Assembly (NCBI RefSeq): GCF_007000325.2
Contig: NZ_CP117269.1
Span: 1 to 64,000 of the forward strand
DNA from: Rhizobium rhododendri
GTDB taxonomy: Bacteria; Pseudomonadota; Alphaproteobacteria; Rhizobiales; Rhizobiaceae
Direction: 5' to 3'
DNA: 64,000 nucleotides
Shown here: positions 56,885 to 64,000 of the stretch, in pieces
Numbering within the stretch: the first letter of the stretch is position 1
Layout: each line of letters begins with the position of its first letter
The notes under the pieces: generated by a model
What the model saw: only the letters and a program-made list of their open reading frames with translations
Database searches by the model: none
What the model was told of the DNA's origin: nothing
Made by a program: the position numbers and the translations under genes

Positions 56885-56917
56885 GACGAGCCAAGGCTAA
56901 TCACGTGTTGGCTCGTC
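56885..56917. promoter_or_regulatory. Hairpin between the small gene and SagB gene
   Basis: GACGAGCCAA (56885-56894) pairs perfectly with TTGGCTCGTC (56908-56917) across a 13-nt loop, 26 bp after the small gene's stop. There is no T-run (ATCATAGTGTTT follows), so it may be a partial terminator or an RNA-processing/stability element that favours high output of the first gene. Confidence 0.5.
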
Positions 56918-56945
56918 ATCATAGTGTTTCTCGTGGAGATTATTT

Positions 56946-58115
56946 ATGGAGACTCTTTCCGAAAAAGAACGAACAGTGTTTCGATATCGGAGGGCCAGAG
57001 CTCTTTCTTACTTTGTGAAAAACGGTGAAGTTGTTGTCTTCAATTTTCTGACCAATCGGTCCTTTGCCTGTAATTTACGCTGCCTCGAAGTGCTCCTGAA
57101 TTCAGAAGAGTGGCGACCACTCAATGAGCTATTTTCAATAACACACGACTTTCACACATCATCCCTTGTTGAGGAAATTGTTCAATTATTTTCGCTTACG
57201 GCCTTAGTTGTCGAAGGTGATTTCATATCTGAAAAGGATTCCGAGTATGACGAGACCTGGGAATGGGGATCGGTAACAGCTCAACTCCATTTTTCGTCGC
57301 AGGACAATTTGACCGTCAGTGACCAGATGGCGGCCGAAATCCAAATTCTTCGCTCGAAATCTCAACCTTCGCCTCCATTGATGGATTTGCAGCCTCGTGA
57401 AGCCAGCATTTCTCTGCCAAGGTTTCAAATCGATAGCGAACTTAAAGCTGTCATGCGTACCAGACGTTCGATACGCGCATTTCTCGATACGCCGTTGCAA
57501 TTGCCGCTCGTCGCTGATGCCTTGTATGCCGGGCTCGGGGTGACCGACATCGTTTCCACCGAAGTCGGCGACCATCCACTTCGTATGACACCCTCACCAG
57601 GGGCCCGCAATGCTTACGAAGGCTACATCTTCGCCCGTAAGGTCTCAGGTCTGCTTGAAGATCGCTTCTACCATTATAATGCTTTTCACCACGCGTTGGA
57701 GCTGATCGAGCTTCATGACCCCATGCCAACGATGGAGGCAATGTTTGCCGAAAATCAGCCATGGGTCGCAAAAGCGAGTTTTATCATTTTTCTTGTCGCG
57801 CATTTCGAGCGCGTGATGTGGAAGTATATAAATGGGAGCGCATATGCCCATACATTCGTTGAGGCCGGCCACATCGCCCAAAACATGATGCTTATTCTTA
57901 GTAAGCAGGGCGTGGTCGTCAATCCGGCCGGCGCAATCGGTCATTCGCTGATAGAGAGAGCGATCGGCGAAACTGATCTGACGCACAGCGTCGTCTATGC
58001 TTTAGCGGTCGGTTATCCAGATACGTCTGACGATTATGTCGCATGGTTGGCGCCCGAATTTTCAATTCGCGACGGGCTGCTTTCCAAGATCCACGCTCAA
58101 AACTTTCACGGTTAA
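56946..58115 (+). CDS. SagB/ThcOx-type dehydrogenase
   Basis: A 389-aa FMN-dependent nitroreductase-fold enzyme. The N-terminal 120 residues have the SagB-specific domain ending in WEWGSVTAQLHFSS; residues about 160-380 are the nitroreductase domain (MRTRRSIRAFLDTPLQLPLVADALYAGLG, then RMTPSPGARNAYEGYIFARKVSGL and HIAQNMMLILSKQGVVVNPAGAIG). In azole RiPP pathways such enzymes oxidise azolines to azoles; McbC and trifolitoxin TfxB are of this kind. No YcaO gene exists in the window. GTGGAGATTATTT precedes the ATG. Confidence 0.88.
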   Translation: METLSEKERTVFRYRRARALSYFVKNGEVVVFNFLTNRSFACNLRCLEVLLNSEEWRPLNELFSITHDFHTSSLVEEIVQLFSLTALVVEGDFISEKDSEYDETWEWGSVTAQLHFSSQDNLTVSDQMAAEIQILRSKSQPSPPLMDLQPREASISLPRFQIDSELKAVMRTRRSIRAFLDTPLQLPLVADALYAGLGVTDIVSTEVGDHPLRMTPSPGARNAYEGYIFARKVSGLLEDRFYHYNAFHHALELIELHDPMPTMEAMFAENQPWVAKASFIIFLVAHFERVMWKYINGSAYAHTFVEAGHIAQNMMLILSKQGVVVNPAGAIGHSLIERAIGETDLTHSVVYALAVGYPDTSDDYVAWLAPEFSIRDGLLSKIHAQNFHG

Positions 58116-58119
58116 GTCA

Positions 58120-59184
58120 ATGGAAGATGTAGAACTCGAAACAGACGACGGTCTCTCGGTGCCTCCTGAACTGATACCGAGCAAAGCAATTATTTACTTG
58201 AGATATGAACGTGGAAACGAACGGACTTTGCAAATCTCGGATGACGCAATCGTTGGTCAGGCATTACGCCAACTTGAGAACAATGCCGCTCATATCGCCG
58301 ATGTAGTTACTGAGTCGGCCGCAGGCCGCAAAATACCCAATGCATGGGGTGAAGAGTTCGTTGCTGGGCCACTGGGCTCACCGTTAGCACATGCGATTTC
58401 CACACGCCCGGAAACTATCGGGCTGGGACAAGATATAAACGGTCAGCTGCTTGTTGCAGCATCGATGTCAGGGGTCATCGGTTTTTACGGGCCCCGTAAC
58501 TCTGGCTCCATCGCACGCGGGCGGCTCATATTCCTCGGGCACGATGTTCGCGATATTCGGCACAGCTGGTTGAAAAGTCTTTCATTGGATGACGAAGCCT
58601 TGCAAGCATTTGAGGCTGACGATGAATTCGATCAGCAATCTGCCATCGCATCGATAGTACCTCGCGTTCATCTGGCCAAGGGTAGGTTCTGGGACACTGC
58701 CCATTTCGATGCGAGGACTAACTATGCCTTGGCAATCCGGGAGTTCGAAAAAGTAGGAATAGAGGTCGTTCCGACTGAAAACCTGATCACTGAGGAGTGC
58801 AGAGCTGCCGCGACGTTGATTGCACGGAATCCGCTCGATACCGCTGGGCAACAGAAGCTTCAGGATTTGCGCGGAACTTATCGCTTGCCGGTCAGCGAAG
58901 GTATCTTCTTGCTGCCTACAAGCGGGCTGGCAGCTCCGCTGATTACCGAATGGCCGCTCAAGCCGGGAAGATATGACCCCGATCCTTTCGAAACCATTAT
59001 GCCGGTATTGCTGAGCAATAGCGCGGCAATAACTGTTCCAAACGGTTTCTCCGCAGAAGGTTTGCCAATGGGGCTGACGTTAGCGGGTCCCCTGACCATG
59101 CTAGCGCGCCTTCTCATGCTTGCACAATGGTTCCAGGCCGCGACGAATTGGCCAACAGTCCCCAAGGATTATCAACGCTTATGA
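58120..59184 (+). CDS. Amidase-signature-like protein lacking catalytic motif
   Basis: A 354-aa protein, ATG 58120 just 4 bp after the SagB stop. The C-terminus (ITVPNGFSAEGLPMGLTLAGPLTMLARLLMLAQWFQAATNWP) is the end of the amidase-signature (AS) family, and GEEFVAGPLGSPLAHAISTRPETIGLGQDINGQLLVAASMSGVIGFYG aligns with the AS core. But the family GGSSGGS / Ser-cisSer-Lys positions are replaced (AGPLGSPLAH; GQDINGQL instead of G-T-D-T-G-G-S). It is probably a non-hydrolytic partner, perhaps for substrate binding. The overlap ATGA with the MFS gene supports a tight operon. Confidence 0.75.
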   Translation: MEDVELETDDGLSVPPELIPSKAIIYLRYERGNERTLQISDDAIVGQALRQLENNAAHIADVVTESAAGRKIPNAWGEEFVAGPLGSPLAHAISTRPETIGLGQDINGQLLVAASMSGVIGFYGPRNSGSIARGRLIFLGHDVRDIRHSWLKSLSLDDEALQAFEADDEFDQQSAIASIVPRVHLAKGRFWDTAHFDARTNYALAIREFEKVGIEVVPTENLITEECRAAATLIARNPLDTAGQQKLQDLRGTYRLPVSEGIFLLPTSGLAAPLITEWPLKPGRYDPDPFETIMPVLLSNSAAITVPNGFSAEGLPMGLTLAGPLTMLARLLMLAQWFQAATNWPTVPKDYQRL

Positions 59185-60377
59185 GAGAATGGCAACTACG
59201 CTGGAGCGCGCTGGTGCCGCAGCTTCCGGCCCAACTCTGGTTGCTAGCAGTTGCAGCCTTTGTCAATTTCTTGGGCTTCATGGTCACGCCATTTCTGGTG
59301 CTATATCTGACGCAGGTTGCTGCCTTCCCGGTCGAAGTTGCCGGGGTCTTGCTGACGTGTTTTGGTATCGGCGGTATTTTGGGTGCTTGGACCGGCGGCA
59401 GGTTGAGTGATCGCATTGGCGCGCCCAACGTTTTGGTGCTTAGCTTCCTAGTGAGTGCCGGAGCCATGTCGATCATTCCGCTACTCTCGAATGTGGTGCT
59501 TATCGGCGGAACGCTTGTTGTTCTGGCATTCGCCACTGGAGCTTTCCGACCCGCTTATGACGCATGCGTCGTTAATCTGTGCCCGGAGGAAGAACGATCC
59601 CGCGCTTACGGGGTTTACGTTGTCGCGATCAACGTGGGAGCGGGGATCGCCGCCGCTATAGGGGGGTATCTCTATGGAATTGAACCAAGCCTGATCTTTT
59701 ACGCGGATGCGCTGAGTTCCTTGCTCGCCGCAGGGCTAGTGTTTTTTTCGCTAGACCGGCATCTCAAACCATCTCACGTGACCGTCTCTGATAGAGCTCC
59801 CGATAGACCGACGTTGGCTGCTCATAGGAGCGTAGCTTTCTTGATCGTATGCTTAGCATCCTGCGTTCTCGATGTTGTCTCGAAGCAGACATCAGCCACA
59901 TTTCCGCTGTACGTCAGCTCAGCGTATGGAATGAGGCCAGAGGCTTTTGGAAACCTGTTAACAGTTGGGTACATCGCCTTTGCGGCGGCAGTAATGCCGG
60001 TCTCCGGCTGGGTGAAAAAGCAAAATCAAACGCGAATGGCCGTTATTGGCATGTGTATCGTTGCAGCAGCTTTCGCCCTGCTCCCGCTTGGATCTGGCAT
60101 CGCTATGCTCGTATGCCTGTATCTTCTGATCACGATGGGGCAGTTACTGTTCTACCCCGCCATCATGTCGATCGTCATGGGAGAGGCCGCTAGAAATGGT
60201 GGAAGAAGCGGCGAGTACATGGGGTTTTATCGAACGGCCCAATCAGTTGCCGGCGTCGCTGCGCCATCGATTGGCACGTTGATCTACGCACAGATATCAC
60301 CGGCAGCCCTCTGGTTTTTTTGTGCGACATTAACGCTCCTTTCGTCCGCCGCTTTGTGGCGCCGACGTGTAAGTTAG
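59181..60377 (+). CDS. MFS transporter
   Basis: A 398-aa major-facilitator protein with 12 predicted membrane segments; ATG 59181 overlaps the amidase-like stop. The loop 2-3 motif GGRLSDRIGAPNVL (G-x-x-x-D-R-x-G) is present, and the helix 1 to 2 pattern WLLAVAAFVNFLGFMVTPFLVLYLTQV is drug-exporter like. As the last gene of the SagB operon, it probably exports the product and may give immunity. Confidence 0.88.
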   Translation: MREWQLRWSALVPQLPAQLWLLAVAAFVNFLGFMVTPFLVLYLTQVAAFPVEVAGVLLTCFGIGGILGAWTGGRLSDRIGAPNVLVLSFLVSAGAMSIIPLLSNVVLIGGTLVVLAFATGAFRPAYDACVVNLCPEEERSRAYGVYVVAINVGAGIAAAIGGYLYGIEPSLIFYADALSSLLAAGLVFFSLDRHLKPSHVTVSDRAPDRPTLAAHRSVAFLIVCLASCVLDVVSKQTSATFPLYVSSAYGMRPEAFGNLLTVGYIAFAAAVMPVSGWVKKQNQTRMAVIGMCIVAAAFALLPLGSGIAMLVCLYLLITMGQLLFYPAIMSIVMGEAARNGGRSGEYMGFYRTAQSVAGVAAPSIGTLIYAQISPAALWFFCATLTLLSSAALWRRRVS

Positions 60378-60459
60378 GTCTCTGCCTCAGCAGATATGCC
60401 GTCCCGCTCCCCTCACAAATATGGCGCTCGTATTCATCCCGTGTCATGGCTGTGCTTTC

Positions 60460-60483
60460 TATATATGATAAAGGACATTATCA
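60460..60483 (+). repeat. 24-bp direct repeat, right copy, dif-like
   Basis: Reads TATATATGATAA, AGGACA, TTATCA, followed by TTGATAT. The arms ATGATAA/TTATCAT are perfect 7-bp inverted repeats around a 6-bp centre. It lies 8394 bp to the right of the left copy and just after the MFS gene. Confidence 0.7.
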
Positions 60484-60692
60484 TTGATATTCAACGGTTA
60501 GTGAGTGGGTCGACGGTTCGTATCCGTTCAAGGCGAGGCTTGCCTCATAGCTGTGTGATTGTCTCAACAAACCAATTCACTCCTCTTGGGCAGCATTCTC
60601 TAGAAAACCACAAGCTAGCACTGACGCGTCTGGCCACCTCGCTTTTCGAGGTGAGCGCATTTTGTGGACAGCGGACTGCCTGTAGCCTCTTG

Positions 60693-62513
60693 TCATCCGA
60701 TCAGCCCTTCGCTCTCTATGCCCTTCGTCAGCTCCAACGCTTGGCGCTCGAACAGCCCGCGATAGATCCCCCTCTTGCGCCGGATCAAGCTAGCATGGGT
60801 GCCTTCCTCGGCGATATGTCCCCGTTCGAAGACCAGCAGCCGATCAAGCGCCCGCACTGTCGACAGCCGGTGAGCGACGACGAGTGTTGTACGGCCCTCC
60901 ATTAGCTTCTCCATTGCCTCCTGGATGAGCATCTCCGACTCTGAATCGAGACTGGAGGTCGCCTCGTCGAGGATCAGGATGGGCGCGTCGGCCAAGAATG
61001 CCCGGGCGATGGCGATGCGTTGCCGTTCGCCACCGGAAAGTTTGATGCCACGTTCGCCGACAAGTGTCGAATAGCCCTTTGGCAACGCCTCTATGAAGTC
61101 ATGGGCGCTGGCGAGCCGCGCGGCCGTTCTGATTTCTGCTTGCGTAGCGGTTGGTCTTGCGTAGGCGATATTCTCCGCCAGCGAGCGGTGAAACAGGATG
61201 GGTTCCTGCTGGACAATGGCGATCTGGCGGCGAAGAGAGGTCTGAGCCACCTTGGAAATATCCTGCCCGTCGATCGAGATTATCCCACCGTTGATATCAT
61301 GCAGGCGCTGGATCAGCTTGATGAAGGTGGTCTTTCCCGAGCCGGAATGGCCGACAAGGCCCACCCGCTCGCCGGGCTTGATAGTGACCGAAAAGTCCTT
61401 GTAGAGTGGCGCATGGTGGTTGCCATAGTGGAAGGTGACACGATCGAAGGTGATCAAGCCAGCTTTCACGTGGAGCGCAGGTGCCCCGCGAATGTCTTCC
61501 ACCCCCAAGGGCTGGGCATGGATGGTGACAAGCTCCTCCATGTCGTTGACCGAGCGCTGGAGGTTACGGATATGCATGCCGATTTCGCGCAGGTAGCCCT
61601 GTAGGATGAAAAACGCGGTCAGGACGAATGTGATGTCGCCGGCATTCGCCTTTCCGTTGGCCCAGAGCCAAAGGGCAAGGCCCAGAACGCAGCCGCGCAG
61701 CAGGCTGAGCAGCGCATTCTGCGAGGTGCCGTTCAGGGTGCCTCGCGTCCAGGTCCGTCGTGTTCGATCTTGCCACTTGCGAGTGACGAGGGATAGACGC
61801 TCGTCTTCCCGGCTTTCGGCACCAAAGGCCTTTACGACCGCATTACACGTAACGGCGTCGGCGAGCGCGCCTCCAAGACGCGTATCCCAGCTATTGGCCA
61901 TGCTGGCCATCGGCGCGACATATCGCAATGCCATCACCGCAGTGAACACAATAAAGAGGACTGACCCCGCGCCGACCAGCAACCCCATCATCGGCCAGTA
62001 CCACGTCATCAGGATCGTCGAGCCGATGAGCATCACCAGCGACGGGAAGAGCGCAACAAAGACTGTGTCATTGAGGACGTCAAGCGCCCACATACCTCGC
62101 GTAACCTTGCGGACGGTAGAGCCGGCAAAGCTGTTGGCGTGCCATTCGCTTGAAAACCGCTGGATATGGGCGAAAGAGTCCGCGGCAATCTCAGACATCG
62201 ACTTCAGAGTGAAGCCTATGATGGCGGTGAACGTCGCGTGCCTTAGAATGACGGCGCCGATCGACAGTGCTATCAGCCAACAAAAGGCGTTGATGGCATT
62301 GTTCCACGTTGCGAGATCGCTCGCCTGTCCGGAGACCACGGCATCGACCAGCCGACCGGAGAACAAGGGTGTCAGCACATCCGCAAGCGTCGAGAGCATG
62401 ACAGCAAACAGCATGAAGGAAGCGCGGCCCGGCTGATGCTTCCAATGAGCCCAGCAAAAACAGAAGACGCTGCGAAAAGCCCCGCCGCGGCGGGATTTGA
62501 AACCAAGAGCCAT
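60693..62513 (-). CDS. ABC exporter, fused membrane and ATPase domains
   Basis: A 606-aa half-transporter: six-helix type-I exporter membrane domain (about residues 25-330) followed by the nucleotide-binding domain with Walker A GHSGSGKTT, signature LSGGERQR, Walker B ILILDEATSSLD and H-loop VVAHRLSTV. It forms a homodimer in this family. It lies just outside the right dif-like repeat, convergent with the SagB operon, so it may or may not be related to it. Confidence 0.93.
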   Translation of the reverse strand: MALGFKSRRGGAFRSVFCFCWAHWKHQPGRASFMLFAVMLSTLADVLTPLFSGRLVDAVVSGQASDLATWNNAINAFCWLIALSIGAVILRHATFTAIIGFTLKSMSEIAADSFAHIQRFSSEWHANSFAGSTVRKVTRGMWALDVLNDTVFVALFPSLVMLIGSTILMTWYWPMMGLLVGAGSVLFIVFTAVMALRYVAPMASMANSWDTRLGGALADAVTCNAVVKAFGAESREDERLSLVTRKWQDRTRRTWTRGTLNGTSQNALLSLLRGCVLGLALWLWANGKANAGDITFVLTAFFILQGYLREIGMHIRNLQRSVNDMEELVTIHAQPLGVEDIRGAPALHVKAGLITFDRVTFHYGNHHAPLYKDFSVTIKPGERVGLVGHSGSGKTTFIKLIQRLHDINGGIISIDGQDISKVAQTSLRRQIAIVQQEPILFHRSLAENIAYARPTATQAEIRTAARLASAHDFIEALPKGYSTLVGERGIKLSGGERQRIAIARAFLADAPILILDEATSSLDSESEMLIQEAMEKLMEGRTTLVVAHRLSTVRALDRLLVFERGHIAEEGTHASLIRRKRGIYRGLFERQALELTKGIESEGLIG

Positions 62514-62965
62514 TGATATATCCGGCTCACGCCGGCTCCTTCACAGGGAAAAGGATGTCCGCGCAGGAACGCGCGAAATGGTTTTGTGAGGAATGATCGA
62601 CGGGAGGGTGGCACCAGTCAATCAGGTTCTATCGCGTCGAAAAAACGCTGCAGGCTTCAGGCGAACTTCGCGGAAGCTGCTCGGGAGTTGTGAAAATTAG
62701 CCATCGAAAACTCCCTAGAACCGTGTTGATGATTGCCAATCCTAGGTCGATTGGGGACGCAGGCCAAGTCGAACTCGGCTAGATTTTTGGCTAATCTTTG
62801 AGATGCGGCAAAGTTGCAACAGATCGCGGGCGGCACCTGCTATCGATGCATTCCGGATTTCCATGGCCGGCCGCGCTGTCAAGGCAGGCCCAGATCTAGC
62901 CTCGCTCTCATCATGTTGGCGTCACAGACCAGCGCTATCAACCTCACAAAAAAGAGGGTGATCGC
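62514..62965. other. Gap left of the small ORFs
   Basis: No gene recognised on either strand in this 0.45-kb stretch. It should contain the promoters of the ABC exporter (minus) and of the small ORFs (plus). Confidence 0.4.
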
Positions 62966-63145
62966 ATGTACCACGATGATTTGACGATGTCGGAAGTTCT
63001 CCATGATCCAATGATCCGCCTTATGCTTCGCGCTGATCACGTGCCGTTGGGTGAATTTGCGAAGATCATGGAAAACGCCGCGCGGGCTAGAAATCTCGCG
63101 TCTCAGGATAGACACGAGCGGCTCCCGCTCGAGGCTCGGCAATGA
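62966..63145 (+). CDS. Small conserved protein, 59 aa
   Basis: MYHDDLTMSEVLHDPMIRLM... with RADHVPLGEFAKIMENAARARN, ending RLPLEARQ. GAGGGTGATCGC precedes the ATG. The wording resembles small hypothetical proteins repeated on rhizobial plasmids (MSEVLxDPMIRxMLRAD); no function known. It lies 54 bp upstream of the next small gene, probably in one transcript. Confidence 0.65.
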   Translation: MYHDDLTMSEVLHDPMIRLMLRADHVPLGEFAKIMENAARARNLASQDRHERLPLEARQ

Positions 63146-63199
63146 GGGTATAACGGCACAACAGCGTCGTTCGAACTTTGAGGACTAGGAGTGGTCAAC

Positions 63200-63466
63200 A
63201 TGACTCCCGACCGTTTCAGAGAATGCCTGAACCTCATCCGCTGGACATCGATTGATTTGGTAAACTCGCTGCATTGCGACCTTGCCTGGATCGAGGCGCT
63301 GGAGTCGGGCGAAGTCGCCATTCCGGGTGATATCGCAACATGGATTGAGACGTTGGCGCAATGCCACAGCGAGAATCAGCCGCCGACAACCCACCGAGCA
63401 GTATCGTTGACGCTTCTAAACTCTCCGGCGTTAAAAGGCGTTGGTCATCGAAGTCAGAACGCTTGA
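63200..63466 (+). CDS. Small conserved protein (copy 2 of a duplicated family)
   Basis: An 88-aa protein starting MTPDRFRECLNLIRWTSIDL; AGGAGTGGTCAAC precedes ATG 63200. It is a clear paralogue of the protein at 28999-29259, alike through residue 65 and then diverging. The core has a short helix-turn-helix-like layout. Two copies on one replicon suggest spread with mobile DNA. Confidence 0.7.
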   Translation: MTPDRFRECLNLIRWTSIDLVNSLHCDLAWIEALESGEVAIPGDIATWIETLAQCHSENQPPTTHRAVSLTLLNSPALKGVGHRSQNA

Positions 63467-63593
63467 ACCGTCGTCCTAAATGACGCAGCAGTCGGTGCCC
63501 GAAGGTCTTACTACAGAGGGACAGGCTGTCGTTGCCTGGCGGAGTTGGCGAGAATCCGTATTCCATCAGGACCGCCGCTCGCACCCAGCTAAC

Positions 63594-64000
63594 TCATTTC
63601 TTTGGGACATACTTCGGCTTCGGTTGATACAAGCGCCGTTTCACGTTGGAGCGCAACGCATTGCGCAGATCCTTGTCGGCAGTCGAAAGGTCAAACCATT
63701 CCGGATCGAAGTAGCCACCGCACCAACGGATGGTTTCGTCATACTCCGGGTCTTCCCGGTCGGCGATGATCTCCAGGAACCGCTCATATCCCGACACGCC
63801 GCCGACATCCTCCGGTGGTCGCGCCCTTTCGCCTGCGACACAGCTCCCGTGATTCGGCGTAGTGGTGAGCGTCAAGAACTCTTCAACCACGACGGTGTGC
63901 TGCCAGTCGTCCCCGAAATCATAATGGTAGCTGAACACGGAACCTTGCTCGAAGTCCAGCAAACGGACCTCTCTCTGATCGAAGACCCGAGGATCGTCGT
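63594..64000 (-). CDS. Plasmid pRiA4b ORF-3-family protein, 5' end outside window
   Basis: The visible C-terminal 135 residues (FSYHYDFGDDWQHTVVVEEFL, then RARPPEDVGGVSGYERFLEIIADREDPEY and PEWFDLSTADKDLRNALRS) match the pRiA4b ORF-3-like domain common on rhizobial plasmids; the frame continues upstream (DDPRVFDQREVRLL) beyond the window end. The domain's function is unknown. Confidence 0.85.
   Translation of the reverse strand, partial: DDPRVFDQREVRLLDFEQGSVFSYHYDFGDDWQHTVVVEEFLTLTTTPNHGSCVAGERARPPEDVGGVSGYERFLEIIADREDPEYDETIRWCGGYFDPEWFDLSTADKDLRNALRSNVKRRLYQPKPKYVPKK

Noticed and set aside
1..64000. CRISPR arrays, tRNA or rRNA genes
   Set aside because: No regularly spaced repeats and no cloverleaf or rRNA-like sequence was seen by eye.

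Overview
The window starts exactly at the first codon of repA and continues through repB, a counter-transcribed RNA gene and repC. This is a repABC replication/partition cassette, so the window is a stretch of a large plasmid from an alphaproteobacterium of the Rhizobiaceae (Agrobacterium/Rhizobium type). Supporting signs are a pRiA4b ORF-3-type gene at the right end, a VirH-like P450, a VirJ/AcvB remnant, ROK regulators, many ABC importers, and a high density of decayed IS and recombinase fragments. No chromosomal housekeeping genes, tRNAs or rRNAs were seen.

Layout: (1) 1-3741, repABC. (2) 4.5-18.5 kb, carbohydrate and organophosphate scavenging: a ROK regulator, a secreted pectinesterase and a secreted glycerophosphodiesterase, IS and recombinase remnants, then a second ROK regulator divergent from an AfuABC/Fbp-like ABC importer operon that ends in a sugar-phosphate isomerase-like gene and a broken inositol-monophosphatase gene; a YrdC-domain gene follows. 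(3) 18.7-27.6 kb, a seven-gene peptide uptake and hydrolysis operon (dipeptide-type ABC importer, serine hydrolase, M20 amidohydrolase) with a divergent TetR regulator and two strong palindromes between them. (4) 27.7-38.5 kb, a decayed accessory zone: frameshifted arginase-like gene, ScpB-like, IS3, VirJ, integrase and HNH remnants, an intact SWIM zinc-finger gene, an intact IS630-type transposase and an intact VirH-like cytochrome P450. (5) 38.0-47.3 kb, a probable defence island: a Rad50-like AAA ATPase paired with a divergent small gene, bracketed by a perfect 27-bp inverted repeat; then a PIN-like nuclease, a DUF262 protein and a DpnII-like/D12 type II restriction-modification pair. (6) 47.8-51.9 kb, TetR with two DMT transporters, then divergent GlxA-type regulator and isonitrile-hydratase-like genes. 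(7) 52.07-60.48 kb, an 8.4-kb module bracketed by a 24-bp near-perfect direct repeat with the geometry of a Xer (dif-like) core site. It carries an AviRa-like rRNA methyltransferase split by an IS with TTAA target duplication, two P-loop kinase-like genes, and a four-gene operon: small protein, SagB-type dehydrogenase, amidase-like protein without recognisable catalytic residues, and MFS exporter. (8) 60.7-64 kb, an ABC exporter, two small conserved ORFs and a pRiA4b ORF-3-type gene cut by the window end.

The most interesting part is the 52-60.5 kb module. Its operon has a SagB/ThcOx enzyme and an exporter but no YcaO cyclodehydratase. This is reminiscent of the trifolitoxin (tfx) locus of Rhizobium leguminosarum, and beside it lies a predicted ribosome-protection methyltransferase that has been inactivated by an IS. 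I read it as a possible, partly decayed or reshuffled, peptide-antibiotic production and immunity cassette moved by host Xer recombination. That is inference. The second candidate is the ATPase plus small-gene cassette at 38.0-42.3 kb.
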